Shown here: piece by piece, positions 52,847 to 62,543 of the stretch | How positions within the stretch are numbered: the first letter of the stretch is position 1 | Layout: the number at the start of each line of letters is the position of its first letter | Assembly (NCBI RefSeq): GCF_013409645.1 | Contig: NZ_JACCBG010000001.1 | Location: 248,001 to 312,000 of the forward strand | Direction of reading: 5' to 3' | Length of the DNA: 64,000 bases | DNA from: Nocardioides panaciterrulae | GTDB lineage: Bacteria; Actinomycetota; Actinomycetes; Propionibacteriales; Nocardioidaceae | The notes under the pieces: model-generated | Databases searched by the model: none | What the model was told of the DNA's origin: nothing | Seen by the model: the letters and a program-made list of their open reading frames with translations, nothing else | Made by a program: the position numbers and the translations under genes

Positions 52847-54091
52847 ATGACCGTCATCTCGAAGAAGCCCGTCAGCCCCATCGCCCACCTGACCCCCGAG
52901 GACATCGAGCAGATCGGCGTCGAGCTCGACGCGATCCGCCAGGACATCCTCGACGCGCGCGGCGAGAGTGACGCGGCGTACATCCGCCGGGTGATCGCCG
53001 TCCAGCGCCGGCTCGAGCTCGGCAGCCGCGCGGTGCTGCTCGGCAGCGCCCTGCCGCCGCTGTGGATCCTCGGGACGGTCGGCCTGAGCGTGGCCAAGAT
53101 CCTCGACAACATGGAGATCGGCCACAACATCCTGCACGGCCAGTGGGACTGGATGCGCGACCCCAAGATCCACTCCACGACCTGGGACTGGGACATGGCG
53201 AGCCCGGCCGAGCAGTGGCAGCACTCGCACAACCAGCTGCACCACACGTACACCAACGTGATCGGCAAGGACAACGACCTCGGCTACGGCATCATGCGCG
53301 TCGACGAGGACCAGCCGTGGGTGCCGATGTACCTGCTCCAGCCGGTGTGGAACTTCATCAACGCCTGCTTCTTCGAGTACGGCATCGCCGCCTACGACCT
53401 CGAGCTCGGGGCCGCGATGAAGAAGAAGCAGACCAAGGACCCCGACTTCCAGCGCCGGCTCAAGCAGGTCCTCGCCAAGGTCCGCAAGCAGGCCACCAAG
53501 GACTACGTCGTCCACCCGCTGCTCTCGCTGCCCACCGGGTCGTTCCTGTCCACGCTGGCCGCGAACTTCACCGCCAACGTGGTCCGCAACCTGTGGAGCC
53601 ACTCGATCATCATGTGCGGCCACTTCCCCGAGGGGGTCGAGACCTTCGAGAAGCGCTCGATCGAGGGCGAGACCCGCGGGGAGTGGTACGTCCGGCAGAT
53701 GCTCGGCTCCGCGAACATCTCCGGGTCCAAGGCGATGCACCTGATGAGCGGCAACCTCTCGCACCAGATCGAGCACCACCTCTTCCCGGACCTGCCGAGC
53801 AACCGGTACGGCGAGATCGCGCCGAAGGTCCAGGCGCTCTTCGAGAAGTACGACCTGAACTACCACGCCGCGCCGCTGCCCAAGCAGGTGGCGAGCGCGT
53901 GGCACAAGGTGGTCCGGCTCTCGCTGCCCAACGGCTGGCTGGCGACCACGAACGCCAAGAACCTGCCCTCGCAGCTCAAGCTGCTCTACGGCATGGCCAC
54001 CAAGGGGCCCAAGGTCCGCCGCGCCGCCCAGGCCCGGCTGACCCAGCAGGCCCGCAAGGCGCAGCAGGCCGAGGCGCCCCGCGCCGCCTGA
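52847..54091 (+). CDS. Acyl-CoA/fatty acid desaturase, DesA3-like
   Basis: A 414-aa membrane di-iron desaturase. The three His boxes are GHNILHGQW, HSHNQLHHTYT and QIEHHLFPDL, with membrane helices around 60-85 and 150-180. It matches DesA3 (Rv3229c), which makes oleoyl-CoA from stearoyl-CoA using the adjacent reductase. The C-terminus carries a Lys/Arg/Gln-rich helix (about 385-410). GAGAGG lies 7 nt before ATG. A 42-bp palindrome follows 20 bp after the stop codon. Confidence 0.95.
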   Translation: MTVISKKPVSPIAHLTPEDIEQIGVELDAIRQDILDARGESDAAYIRRVIAVQRRLELGSRAVLLGSALPPLWILGTVGLSVAKILDNMEIGHNILHGQWDWMRDPKIHSTTWDWDMASPAEQWQHSHNQLHHTYTNVIGKDNDLGYGIMRVDEDQPWVPMYLLQPVWNFINACFFEYGIAAYDLELGAAMKKKQTKDPDFQRRLKQVLAKVRKQATKDYVVHPLLSLPTGSFLSTLAANFTANVVRNLWSHSIIMCGHFPEGVETFEKRSIEGETRGEWYVRQMLGSANISGSKAMHLMSGNLSHQIEHHLFPDLPSNRYGEIAPKVQALFEKYDLNYHAAPLPKQVASAWHKVVRLSLPNGWLATTNAKNLPSQLKLLYGMATKGPKVRRAAQARLTQQARKAQQAEAPRAA

Positions 54092-54111
54092 CCCTCCGGG
54101 GCTCCGGCTGG

Positions 54112-54153
54112 CGTCATACGGATCGTGGTCTGGAGACCTCGGTCCGTATGACG
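54112..54153. terminator. 42-bp near-perfect palindrome between convergent genes
   Basis: The arms begin CGTCATACGGATCG and end CGGTCCGTATGACG; 18 of 21 positions pair by Watson-Crick rules and one more by G-T. The centre is GGTCTGGAGACC. It lies between the 3' ends of the desaturase and aldo/keto reductase genes and could serve as a bidirectional terminator, though no U tract follows on either strand. It is also AT-richer than its surroundings. Confidence 0.6.
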
Positions 54154-54166
54154 TCTCTCCGGCGGT

Positions 54167-55033
54167 TCAGCCGATGGCGTCGAGCGTGGCGAGCGCCTCG
54201 GCGGGCAGCGTGAGCGCCGCGGCCGCGACGTTCTCGCGCAGGTGCGCGACCGACGAGGTGCCGGGGATCAGCAGGATGTTGGGCGAGCGCTGCAGCAGCC
54301 AGGCCAGCGCCACGGCCATCGGCGTCGCGCCGAGGTCCGCCGCCACGGTGTCGAGCTCCCGGGCCTGCAGCGGGGTGAAGCCGCCGAGGGGGAAGAACGG
54401 CACGTAGGCGATGTCCTGCTCCGCCAGCGAGTCGACCAGTGCGTCGTCGTGGCGGTGCGCCACGTTGTAGTGGTTCTGCACGCAGACGACCGGCGCGACC
54501 GCCTGCGCCTGCGTCACCTGGGCGGCCGAGACGTTGCTCAGCCCGAGGTGCCGGACCAGCCCCTCCTGCTGCAGCTGCGCCAACGTCTCGAACGGCTCGG
54601 CCACCTGCAGGTCGGCCGGAGCACCGTCGGCCCCGAGTCGGAGGTTGACCAGGTCGAGCACGTCGAGGCCGAGGTTCTCCAGGTTCTCCTCCACGGCTCG
54701 GCGCAGCTGGTCGGCCCCCAGGGCGGCCGGCCAGCCACCGGCGGCGTCCCTGGCGGCGCCGACCTTGGTGACGAGGTGCAGCCCGCCCGGGTAGGGGTGC
54801 AGCGCCTCGCGGATCAGCTGGTTGACGACGTGCGGTCCGTAGAAGTCGCTGGTGTCGATGTGGGTGATGCCGAGGTCCACGGCCTCGCGCAGCACGGCGA
54901 GCGCGGCGTCGCGGTCGCGGGGCGGCCCGAAGACGTGGGGGCCGGCCAGCTGCATCGCGCCGTACCCCATGCGGGTCACCGTCAGGTCCTCGGCCATCGT
55001 GAAGGTGTCGGCGGCACTCGTCGTCACAGTCAT
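54167..55033 (-). CDS. Aldo/keto reductase
   Basis: A 288-aa TIM-barrel oxidoreductase. HIDTSDFYGPHVVNQLI carries the catalytic Asp and Tyr, LVTKVGAARD the Lys; the fourth tetrad position (usually His) reads LVNLRLG with Asn, as in YdbC-like/pyridoxal-reductase-type members. The C-terminal LIPGTSSVAHLRENVAA binds NADP. ATG 55033 follows AGAGGA by 6 nt. It is divergent from the XRE regulator across 134 bp, a common arrangement in actinobacteria where the regulator probably controls the reductase. Confidence 0.92.
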   Translation of the reverse strand: MTVTTSAADTFTMAEDLTVTRMGYGAMQLAGPHVFGPPRDRDAALAVLREAVDLGITHIDTSDFYGPHVVNQLIREALHPYPGGLHLVTKVGAARDAAGGWPAALGADQLRRAVEENLENLGLDVLDLVNLRLGADGAPADLQVAEPFETLAQLQQEGLVRHLGLSNVSAAQVTQAQAVAPVVCVQNHYNVAHRHDDALVDSLAEQDIAYVPFFPLGGFTPLQARELDTVAADLGATPMAVALAWLLQRSPNILLIPGTSSVAHLRENVAAAALTLPAEALATLDAIG

Positions 55034-55167
55034 GGGTTGTCCTCTCGCTGCACTCGGTGGGTGTGCGTGCTCCACCGTGCGGGGGGACGGCGACCGGGAG
55101 AAGGTCCCCTCGATCCTGGGAGTGACAGGGCCAGGGAGGCGCGGGTGACCGTGGCTACCGTGGAGGG

Positions 55168-56100
55168 GTGAGCGAGGACAACCTGCTGGGCGACTACCTG
55201 CGGGCCAGGCGGGAGCTGGTGTCGCCGGAGAGCGTGGGGCTGCCGGCCGGCGGCCTACGACGGGTCCCGGGGCTGCGGCGCGAGGAGGTGGCGATGCTCG
55301 CCGGCATCAGCGCGGACTACTACCTGCGCCTCGAGCAGGGCCGCGACCGACGGCCGTCCACGCAGGTGCTGGACGCGCTGGCCCGGGTGCTCCAGCTCGA
55401 GCCCGCCGCCACCGACTACCTGCTCAAGCTGGGCACTCCCCGGCCCCGGGCTCGACGGCCCCGCCCGCGCCCGGAGGTGGTGCCGCCCGACATCGCGCGC
55501 CTCGTGGCGGGGTTGGGCCTGCCCGCGTTCGTCGAGGGCCGCTACCTCGACGTGCTCGCGGTGAACCCGCTCGCCGCGGCGCTCTCGCCCACGCTCCGTG
55601 CGGGCGAGAACCGGCTCCGCTCACTCTTCCTCGACCCCGCCGAGCGGGCGCTCCACCCCGACTGGGAGCGGACGCTGCCCCGCCTGGTGGCCGGTTTCCG
55701 CCGGCGCGTGGGCGGCGACGTCGACGACCCACGGGTCGTGCAGCTGGTCGGTGAGCTCTCGCTCGCCAGCGAGGAGTTCCGGCGGGTGTGGGCGCGGCAC
55801 GACGTGAAGGCCATCGGCAGCAAGTCGACGCGGATGGCCCACCCGCAGCTCGGCGACCTCACGCTCGACCTGGCCAAGCTGGGCGTCGAGGGCGCCGAGG
55901 ACCAGGTGATGGTCGTCTACCACGCCGAGCCCGGGTCGGAGAGCGCGGAGAAGCTGGCACTGCTGGGGTCGCTGGCCGTCGCGGCGCCGCCGGCCCCGCG
56001 CACCCGATCGGGCGAGGAGCTCACGACGAGCACTCCCTCGACGCCGCCATCGACGCCCTCGACAGCACCGCCGAGGAGCTCGGCAGCGAGGAGCGGGTGA
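55168..56100 (+). CDS. XRE-family regulator (MmyB-like) with altered 3' end
   Basis: A 310-aa reading frame. The N-terminal XRE helix-turn-helix (about 8-80) has LRREEVAMLAGISADYYLRL and EQGRDRRPSTQVLDAL; the MmyB-like domain (about 105-275) ends VMVVYHAEPGSESAEKLALL. After about residue 280 the sequence becomes Thr/Ser/Pro-rich and reads antiporter-derived DNA in another frame, so the native end appears lost. TACCGT 6 nt before GTG suggests leaderless transcription; GGAGG also precedes it. The core is intact and probably functional. Confidence 0.88.
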   Translation: MSEDNLLGDYLRARRELVSPESVGLPAGGLRRVPGLRREEVAMLAGISADYYLRLEQGRDRRPSTQVLDALARVLQLEPAATDYLLKLGTPRPRARRPRPRPEVVPPDIARLVAGLGLPAFVEGRYLDVLAVNPLAAALSPTLRAGENRLRSLFLDPAERALHPDWERTLPRLVAGFRRRVGGDVDDPRVVQLVGELSLASEEFRRVWARHDVKAIGSKSTRMAHPQLGDLTLDLAKLGVEGAEDQVMVVYHAEPGSESAEKLALLGSLAVAAPPAPRTRSGEELTTSTPSTPPSTPSTAPPRSSAARSG

Positions 56101-56351
56101 TCGAGCGGGTGCGCTACGAGCTGGGCAAGCAGCGCAGGCTGCTGACGTCGGCAGGCTCGGACGGCGACCCGATCGTGCAGCACGACGACAACGACTACCG
56201 CAGCCTCTTGCTCGCCCTCATCGGCCGGCGGCGCGAGGCGCTCCTCGAGCTGCGCGACCAGCAGCGCATCGACGACATCGTGCTGCGCCGGGTGCAGGCG
56301 CGCCTCGACAAGGAGGAGATCCGGTTCCTGGGGGCGAACCCACCCGAGTGA
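56022..56351 (+). pseudogene. Remnant of a Na+/H+ antiporter 3' end
   Basis: In a different frame from the XRE gene, residues from about DEHSLDAAIDALDSTAEELG through RVIERVRYELGKQRRLL to LRRVQARLDKEEIRFLG match the cytoplasmic C-terminal tail of CPA1-type Na+/H+ antiporters, which end in such a helix followed by a DxEE segment. All membrane helices are missing. The first 80 bp overlap the XRE reading frame. A deletion joining the regulator to the antiporter tail is the simplest explanation. GTG 56097 could start an 84-aa peptide, but expression is doubtful. Confidence 0.7.
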
Positions 56352-56467
56352 GGCGGGTCAGGCGCCGAACCGCCCGGATCGGGGCTGGCTCCCGGTCCGG
56401 CCCGCGGTCTCTACTGGAGGTGGGCGGGAGACGTCCGCCCCGGGCCCCGGGAAGTGGGGAGGGCACC

Positions 56468-56935
56468 ATGACCAGCAAGCTCCTCGCCGCCGGCACCCTG
56501 GCGGCGACCGTGGCCGCGGGGGCGGTCTCGGTCGGCGCAACCGCCGCGAGCGCGGCCACCGGCGGGCGGCACATCACCGTCGTCGAGCACGCCGTGTCGG
56601 ACACGGTCACCGACACCGGTCGGAAGGGGGACAGCGTGGGCGACCTGCTCACCTTCGCCAACCCGATCTTCAACCGCGCCGACACCAAGCGGATCGGGCA
56701 CGACAACGGCTCCTGCATCCGCACGGTCGTCGGCAAGGCCTGGGAGTGCTCCTGGACGACCCGGCTGCCCCACGGCTCGCTCGTCGTGCAGGGACCGTTC
56801 TACGACCACCGCGACTCGACGCTCGCCATCACCGGCGGGACCGGCGCCTACTCGCGGGCCCGGGGCGTGATGCACCTGCACGCACGCAACAAGCAGGGCA
56901 CGGCGTACACGTTCGCCTTCGTGGTGCGGCGCTGA
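56468..56935 (+). CDS. Secreted allene-oxide-cyclase-like barrel protein
   Basis: A 155-aa secreted protein. The signal peptide (about 1-30) ends ATAASAATG. The mature part has the allene oxide cyclase/dirigent-like pattern seen in actinobacteria: VVEHAVSDTVTDTGRKGDS, VGDLLTFANPIFN, a Cys pair in GSCIRTV and WECSWTTRLP, and ITGGTGAYSRARGVM near the end. The fold is an eight-stranded barrel with a hydrophobic cavity; no reaction is known for bacterial members. The start is ATG 56468, with GGGAAGTGGGGAGGG upstream. Confidence 0.88.
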   Translation: MTSKLLAAGTLAATVAAGAVSVGATAASAATGGRHITVVEHAVSDTVTDTGRKGDSVGDLLTFANPIFNRADTKRIGHDNGSCIRTVVGKAWECSWTTRLPHGSLVVQGPFYDHRDSTLAITGGTGAYSRARGVMHLHARNKQGTAYTFAFVVRR

Positions 56936-56938
56936 CCC

Positions 56939-57715
56939 TCACGGAGAGCCTGGCTCGGCGGGCGCCACCGCTGCTCGCGCCCAGGTCTCCCAGTCGATGC
57001 CCCTGACGAGGGCGCCAGGGCCGGGCAGCACCGACCCGCCGGCGATGCTCGCCGGCGCCGGGACGGGCTCGACCTCGACGTCGTCGCCGCGCAGCGCCAC
57101 CCACCGGCGCACGAGATCGACCAGGTCCTCCTGCCGCGGCCCGGCGAGCTCCAGGTCGCCCTGCTCCGGGCCGGTGGCCATCTCGACCAGCAGCCGCGCC
57201 ACCTCGACCGAGGCCACGGGCTGCGTGGGCATGGCCATGACCTGCGCCCGCCGCCCGTGCCTGGCCCGGTCGAGCACCTGGCCGGGGAACTCGTGGAACT
57301 GGGTGGCGCGCAGCACCCGCGCCCCCGGCGCGTGCTCGCGCGTGACGCGTTCGTGCGCCAGCGTCGCGACGTACCACCCGAAGTCCTGGCTCTGCTCGAC
57401 CCCGACGATGGAGAGCACGACCGTGCGCGGCACCCCGGCCGACCGGGCCGCCGTCGCGAGGGTCGTCGCCACCGTGGTGAAGAAGTCGACCGCCTCCTCC
57501 TCGACCATCGAGGGGGAGCGCGTGACGTCGACGACGGCGTCCACGCCGACGAGCCGGTCACCGACGGCGTCCGGATCGGTGAGGTCGACGCCGGTGCTCC
57601 GGCTGAGGGGGACCACCTCGTGACCGGCCGCCGAGGCGAGCCGCACCACCTGCGAGCCGATCAGCCCGGTCGCCCCGGCCACGGCCAGCCGCTTGGTGCT
57701 TCCTGCTGGTGCCAT
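56939..57715 (-). CDS. NAD(P)-binding SDR-like oxidoreductase
   Basis: A 258-aa atypical short-chain dehydrogenase. It begins KRLAVAGATGLIGSQVVRLA (GxxGxxG) and continues with DAVVDVTRSPSM, VVLSIVGVEQSQDFGWYVAT and RATQFHEFPGQVLDRARHG, the pattern of NmrA/YwnB-like NAD(P)H-binding proteins without a YxxxK site. It may be a redox sensor or reductase. TAGCAT 7 nt before ATG suggests leaderless transcription. It is convergent with the AOC-like gene and divergent from the DUF488 gene. Confidence 0.88.
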   Translation of the reverse strand: MAPAGSTKRLAVAGATGLIGSQVVRLASAAGHEVVPLSRSTGVDLTDPDAVGDRLVGVDAVVDVTRSPSMVEEEAVDFFTTVATTLATAARSAGVPRTVVLSIVGVEQSQDFGWYVATLAHERVTREHAPGARVLRATQFHEFPGQVLDRARHGRRAQVMAMPTQPVASVEVARLLVEMATGPEQGDLELAGPRQEDLVDLVRRWVALRGDDVEVEPVPAPASIAGGSVLPGPGALVRGIDWETWARAAVAPAEPGSP

Positions 57716-57794
57716 CTCGTCGATGCTAGGCGGCCCACGGCGCGAGGAGCCGTCGTGCCGGTGCGGACGACAGCCGCTGACCTACGCTCGAGGT

Positions 57795-58148
57795 GTGGGG
57801 AGCAGGCATCACCTACGCATCAAGCGCGTGTACGACGACCCGGCAGGAAGCGACGGCTACCGGATCCTGGTGGACCGGCTCTGGCCTCGCGGCGTCAGCA
57901 AGGACGATGCAACCCTCGACGAGTGGATCAGGGACGCCGGCCCGTCGACCGAGCTGCGGCGCTGGTTCGGGCACGACCCGTCGAGGTTCGACGAGTTCGC
58001 GGACCGCTATCGCGCCGAGCTGAAGGGGTCCGAGGCCCTGGCGCAGCTCGCCTCCCGCCTCCGGGAGCATCCGGTGGTCACGCTGGTCTACAGCGCCAGG
58101 GACACCGAGCACAACCAGGCCGTCGTCCTGCGGGACCTGCTCGCCTGA
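57795..58148 (+). CDS. DUF488 family protein (YeaO-like)
   Basis: A 117-aa DUF488 protein of normal length. It shows RIKRVYDDPAGSDGYRILVD, RLWPRGVSKDDATLDEWI, WFGHDPSRFDEF and VTLVYSARDTEHNQAVVLRD, all family hallmarks. No biochemical role is established. GTG 57795 is chosen because TACGCT lies 6 nt upstream and the family N-terminus begins here; upstream in-frame sequence has no similarity. Confidence 0.92.
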   Translation: MGSRHHLRIKRVYDDPAGSDGYRILVDRLWPRGVSKDDATLDEWIRDAGPSTELRRWFGHDPSRFDEFADRYRAELKGSEALAQLASRLREHPVVTLVYSARDTEHNQAVVLRDLLA

Positions 58149-58157
58149 CCGGCGGCG

Positions 58158-58577
58158 TCACGTTGCCGCGGCTCGGCGCTGCCGGGTCGTCTGCGCCCGG
58201 TGCACCGCCGCGATCACGAGCCAGCTCAACAGGTAGACGAGCAGCAGCGCCGGCGACAGCAGCAGCAGTACGACGCCGCCGACCGCCGCGGTGACGACCG
58301 CCGCCCGCACCGCGGGCGATCCCTCCTGCCACACGCCCTTGAGGACCGCCCGGGCCGGGTTCTTGCCGCGCAGCTGCGCCTTGACCCCCTCGGCACCCGC
58401 CCGCTGAGCCACGCCGCCGGACCCGGCCACGGACTCGAGCCTGTCGGCCCAGCCCGCTGCCGTGCGCTCCAGCCTCGTGGCGACGTTCCCGACCAGGGCA
58501 TTGAGCGCCACGCCGAACGCCTGGCTCGGGCTGGGAGCTTCACCCCGCCGGGCCGCGGGTTCATCGGTCGTCGTCAT
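58158..58577 (-). CDS. Small membrane protein of unknown function
   Basis: A 139-aa protein. The N-terminal 90 residues are soluble and amphipathic (ALNALVGNVATRLERTAAG, LESVAGSGGVAQRAG); a long hydrophobic hairpin follows (about 92-128, AAVVTAAVGGVVLLLLSPAL then LLVYLLSWLVIAAV), ending in a basic tail. No recognised family or motif was found. The ATG start is at 58577. It is convergent with the DUF488 gene (9 bp gap) and divergent from the Tat-exported M20 peptidase across 172 bp. Confidence 0.7.
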   Translation of the reverse strand: MTTTDEPAARRGEAPSPSQAFGVALNALVGNVATRLERTAAGWADRLESVAGSGGVAQRAGAEGVKAQLRGKNPARAVLKGVWQEGSPAVRAAVVTAAVGGVVLLLLSPALLLVYLLSWLVIAAVHRAQTTRQRRAAAT

Positions 58578-58749
58578 CGCGTCGTCTCCACGCTGCCTCG
58601 TACCCGCTGTCGGCCCATCCGACACGGAGGCCGTCCCCGTTCGTCGCCTCCGAGCCACCACTCGTCGCAAGAGCGCCGCCGCCTCGTTGACCGGTGCCGA
58701 CCCCGAGGGGTGATGTGGGGGTCCACATCTCTCTCGGGAAGGCAACAAG

Positions 58750-60282
58750 ATGAGGCAGTCGCAACCGACCCAGTTGTTCAGTCGTCGCTCACTCCTGGGG
58801 GGTGGCCTGGCCGCGGTGGGCGCGGTCGGGCTCACCGGAAGCCGGGTCTTCGATCCGTCGCGGGTTCTCGCCAGCGCACCGGCGGTCGACGTCAATCCGG
58901 CGGACCTGGACTCGCTGGACCTGCTCAAGCGGATGATCTCCTACGACACCCAGAACTTCGGGAACGGCGGCAAGACCCGACCGTTCGCCGAGATGCTCCA
59001 GGGGGTCTGGAACGCCGCCGGCGTCTCCACGGAGCTGATCCCCACGCCGCAGCCGGACAACGTCCACCTGATCGCCCGGATCAAGGGCACCACCTCGGCG
59101 GCGCCGGTGCTGGTGCTCGGCCACTCCGACGTCGTGCCGGTCGAGAAGGACAAGTGGCGCACCGACCCGTTCGTCGGCACCGTCGAGAACGGGCAGATCT
59201 TCGGCCGTGGGGCGCTGGACATGAAGGGCATGGACGCCGCGTCGGTGTCGGGCCTGTTGCGCCACATCGACGAGGGCGGCACGTTCGAGCGCGACATCAT
59301 CGTGCTCACCGACTGCGACGAGGAGGCCGGCAGCTACGGCTCGAGCTGGCTCGCGCAGCAGCACTGGGACAAGCTCGACGCCGGGATGGTGCTCACCGAG
59401 GGCGGCTGGTTCCTGGCCCAGCACGACAAGACGACGCCGATGCTGATCACGGTGACGCGTCAGGACAAGGTCTACTTCAACCTCGACCTCACCGCGAACG
59501 GCACCGCGACCCACTCCTCCAAGCCGAACCCCGACGCGGCGATCGTGAAGCTCTCCCGTGGCATCGAGGAGCTGGCCGGGTGGCTGGCGCCCGTGCAGCT
59601 GACGCCGGTGACGAGGGAGTACTTCGCGGCGCTCGCCCGGGCCACCGCCGACCCGACCTTCGCCCGGGCCATCAGGCTGATGCTCAAGGCGCACTCGCGG
59701 CCCGCGCTGGAGCGGGCCGCGCGCGTGGTGGTGGCACGCTCGGACTACCCGTGGCTGCACTCGGCGCTGTTGCGGACCACCGCCGCCTTCGTCATCGAGG
59801 ACGCCGGCTACAAGGAGAACGTCATCCCCTCGACCGCCCACGTGCGGGTCAACTGCCGGGGCATCCCCGGCGGGCAGAAGCCGCGCGCGTTCCTGGCGCA
59901 GGTCCGGTCCATGCTCGCCCACCGGGACATCACGGTGGCCCTGGCCACCCCGGAGGGCAGCTCCGAGGCGGAGTACCTCGACCAGCTCGACAAGTCCTGG
60001 GCCACGCCGCCGGCCGACATCGACACCCCGCTCTACCACGCGATCGCGAAGGCGGCGGCCAAGACCTATCCCGGCGCCGTGTTCGCCCCCGCCCTCTTCG
60101 AGGCGGGCACCAGCCTGCACCCCTGGCGCGAGCACGACATCCCGGGCTACGGCGTCTACCCCTACGTCATCGACAACGCCCAGCTGGTCGCCATGCACGG
60201 CAACAACGAGGCGATCTACGTCGACGCGCTGCGCAAGGGCACCGACTTCATGTACCGGGTGTTCGACCGGTTCCGCGTCTGA
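58750..60282 (+). CDS. Tat-exported M20 family metallopeptidase
   Basis: A 510-aa secreted M20 enzyme. A twin-arginine signal FSRRSLLGGGLAAVGAVGL (10-28) is followed by the peptidase domain. Metal-site motifs are VLGHSDVVPVEKDKW (His and Asp), FGRGALDMKGMDA (Asp) and LTDCDEEAGSYG (Glu pair); the lid domain has LTANGTATHSSKPNPDA. The late active-site His is in TSLHPWREHDIPGYG. Export by Tat suggests folding with bound metal in the cytoplasm. The substrate is probably a peptide or N-acylated amino acid outside the cell. GGGAAGG precedes ATG by 7 nt. Confidence 0.92.
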   Translation: MRQSQPTQLFSRRSLLGGGLAAVGAVGLTGSRVFDPSRVLASAPAVDVNPADLDSLDLLKRMISYDTQNFGNGGKTRPFAEMLQGVWNAAGVSTELIPTPQPDNVHLIARIKGTTSAAPVLVLGHSDVVPVEKDKWRTDPFVGTVENGQIFGRGALDMKGMDAASVSGLLRHIDEGGTFERDIIVLTDCDEEAGSYGSSWLAQQHWDKLDAGMVLTEGGWFLAQHDKTTPMLITVTRQDKVYFNLDLTANGTATHSSKPNPDAAIVKLSRGIEELAGWLAPVQLTPVTREYFAALARATADPTFARAIRLMLKAHSRPALERAARVVVARSDYPWLHSALLRTTAAFVIEDAGYKENVIPSTAHVRVNCRGIPGGQKPRAFLAQVRSMLAHRDITVALATPEGSSEAEYLDQLDKSWATPPADIDTPLYHAIAKAAAKTYPGAVFAPALFEAGTSLHPWREHDIPGYGVYPYVIDNAQLVAMHGNNEAIYVDALRKGTDFMYRVFDRFRV

Positions 60283-60330
60283 GCCAGCCGGCGCGCCGGC
60301 GCCTCTTCGGCGGCATGGGCCGCGCCCCGC

Positions 60331-60365
60331 GAGAGGCACCGTCCCGACCCGGGACGGTGCCTCTC
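60331..60365. terminator. Bidirectional terminator-type hairpin
   Basis: A 15-bp perfect stem, GAGAGGCACCGTCCC and its complement GGGACGGTGCCTCTC, with a GACCC loop, lies between the convergent peptidase (stop 60282) and phosphoglucomutase (stop 60398) genes. It lacks a U tract, as is common in actinobacterial terminators. Confidence 0.8.
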
Positions 60366-60397
60366 CGCGGCGGCGCGGGTGCCGGGCCGGCGGCCGC

Positions 60398-62038
<1,641 letters not shown>

Positions 62039-62237
62039 GGCGCCCATCATGCCGCCCGCGCCGTCGCCGCGGCCACGGCCGCCGCGGGTCGTCGGCGCCC
62101 GGCCGGGGGCGGAACGACGTCCGAACGGCCCTTGCGCCCACGGCAGCGTCGGGCAGAATCCCCTCACCGGAGGCGCCGGACGGGGATGGTTCTCGGCGCT
62201 GCTGGGTACACCTGAGCCACACGACGGGGAGGCGACA

Positions 62238-62522
62238 ATGACGACGGTGAACGGCACGATGGCGACCGACCGGCCCGAGCGCTACGCCAGGCAGCTGGTC
62301 AGCCACTGGTCCGAGCGTGGCCCGGTCGCCGACGAGGCCGGCGCCACGGTCCAGCGCTGGCACACCGGCCAGGTGCTGGTCCTGCGACCGGCCGACGGCG
62401 CCCTCGAGGTCGAGGTCACCGTGCCCGAGGGCGACGACGCCGCGCGGTTCGCGCAGGTGGTCAAGGCGCACCTCGAACGGTTCGGCCAGCGCGAGGAGCT
62501 CAACCTGGTCTGGCACGTGTGA
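62238..62522 (+). CDS. DUF2218 family protein
   Basis: A 94-aa cytoplasmic protein. [20 protein letters not shown], then a middle beta region ([34 protein letters not shown]) and a closing amphipathic helix with [12 protein letters not shown] match DUF2218, a small family often linked to siderophore or iron genes. The function is unknown. GGGGAGGCGACA precedes ATG 62238. It lies 21 bp before the FetB-like permease gene on the same strand. Confidence 0.85.
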   Translation: MTTVNGTMATDRPERYARQLVSHWSERGPVADEAGATVQRWHTGQVLVLRPADGALEVEVTVPEGDDAARFAQVVKAHLERFGQREELNLVWHV

Positions 62523-62543
62523 CGCGTCGGGCATGATGCCCGG

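Noticed and set aside
50201..53905. Long minus-strand open frames (up to 1234 codons) opposite the reductase/desaturase genes
   Set aside because: They are antisense shadows of GC-rich genes, low-complexity in Arg/Gly/His, with no family similarity; the plus-strand genes have clear motifs.
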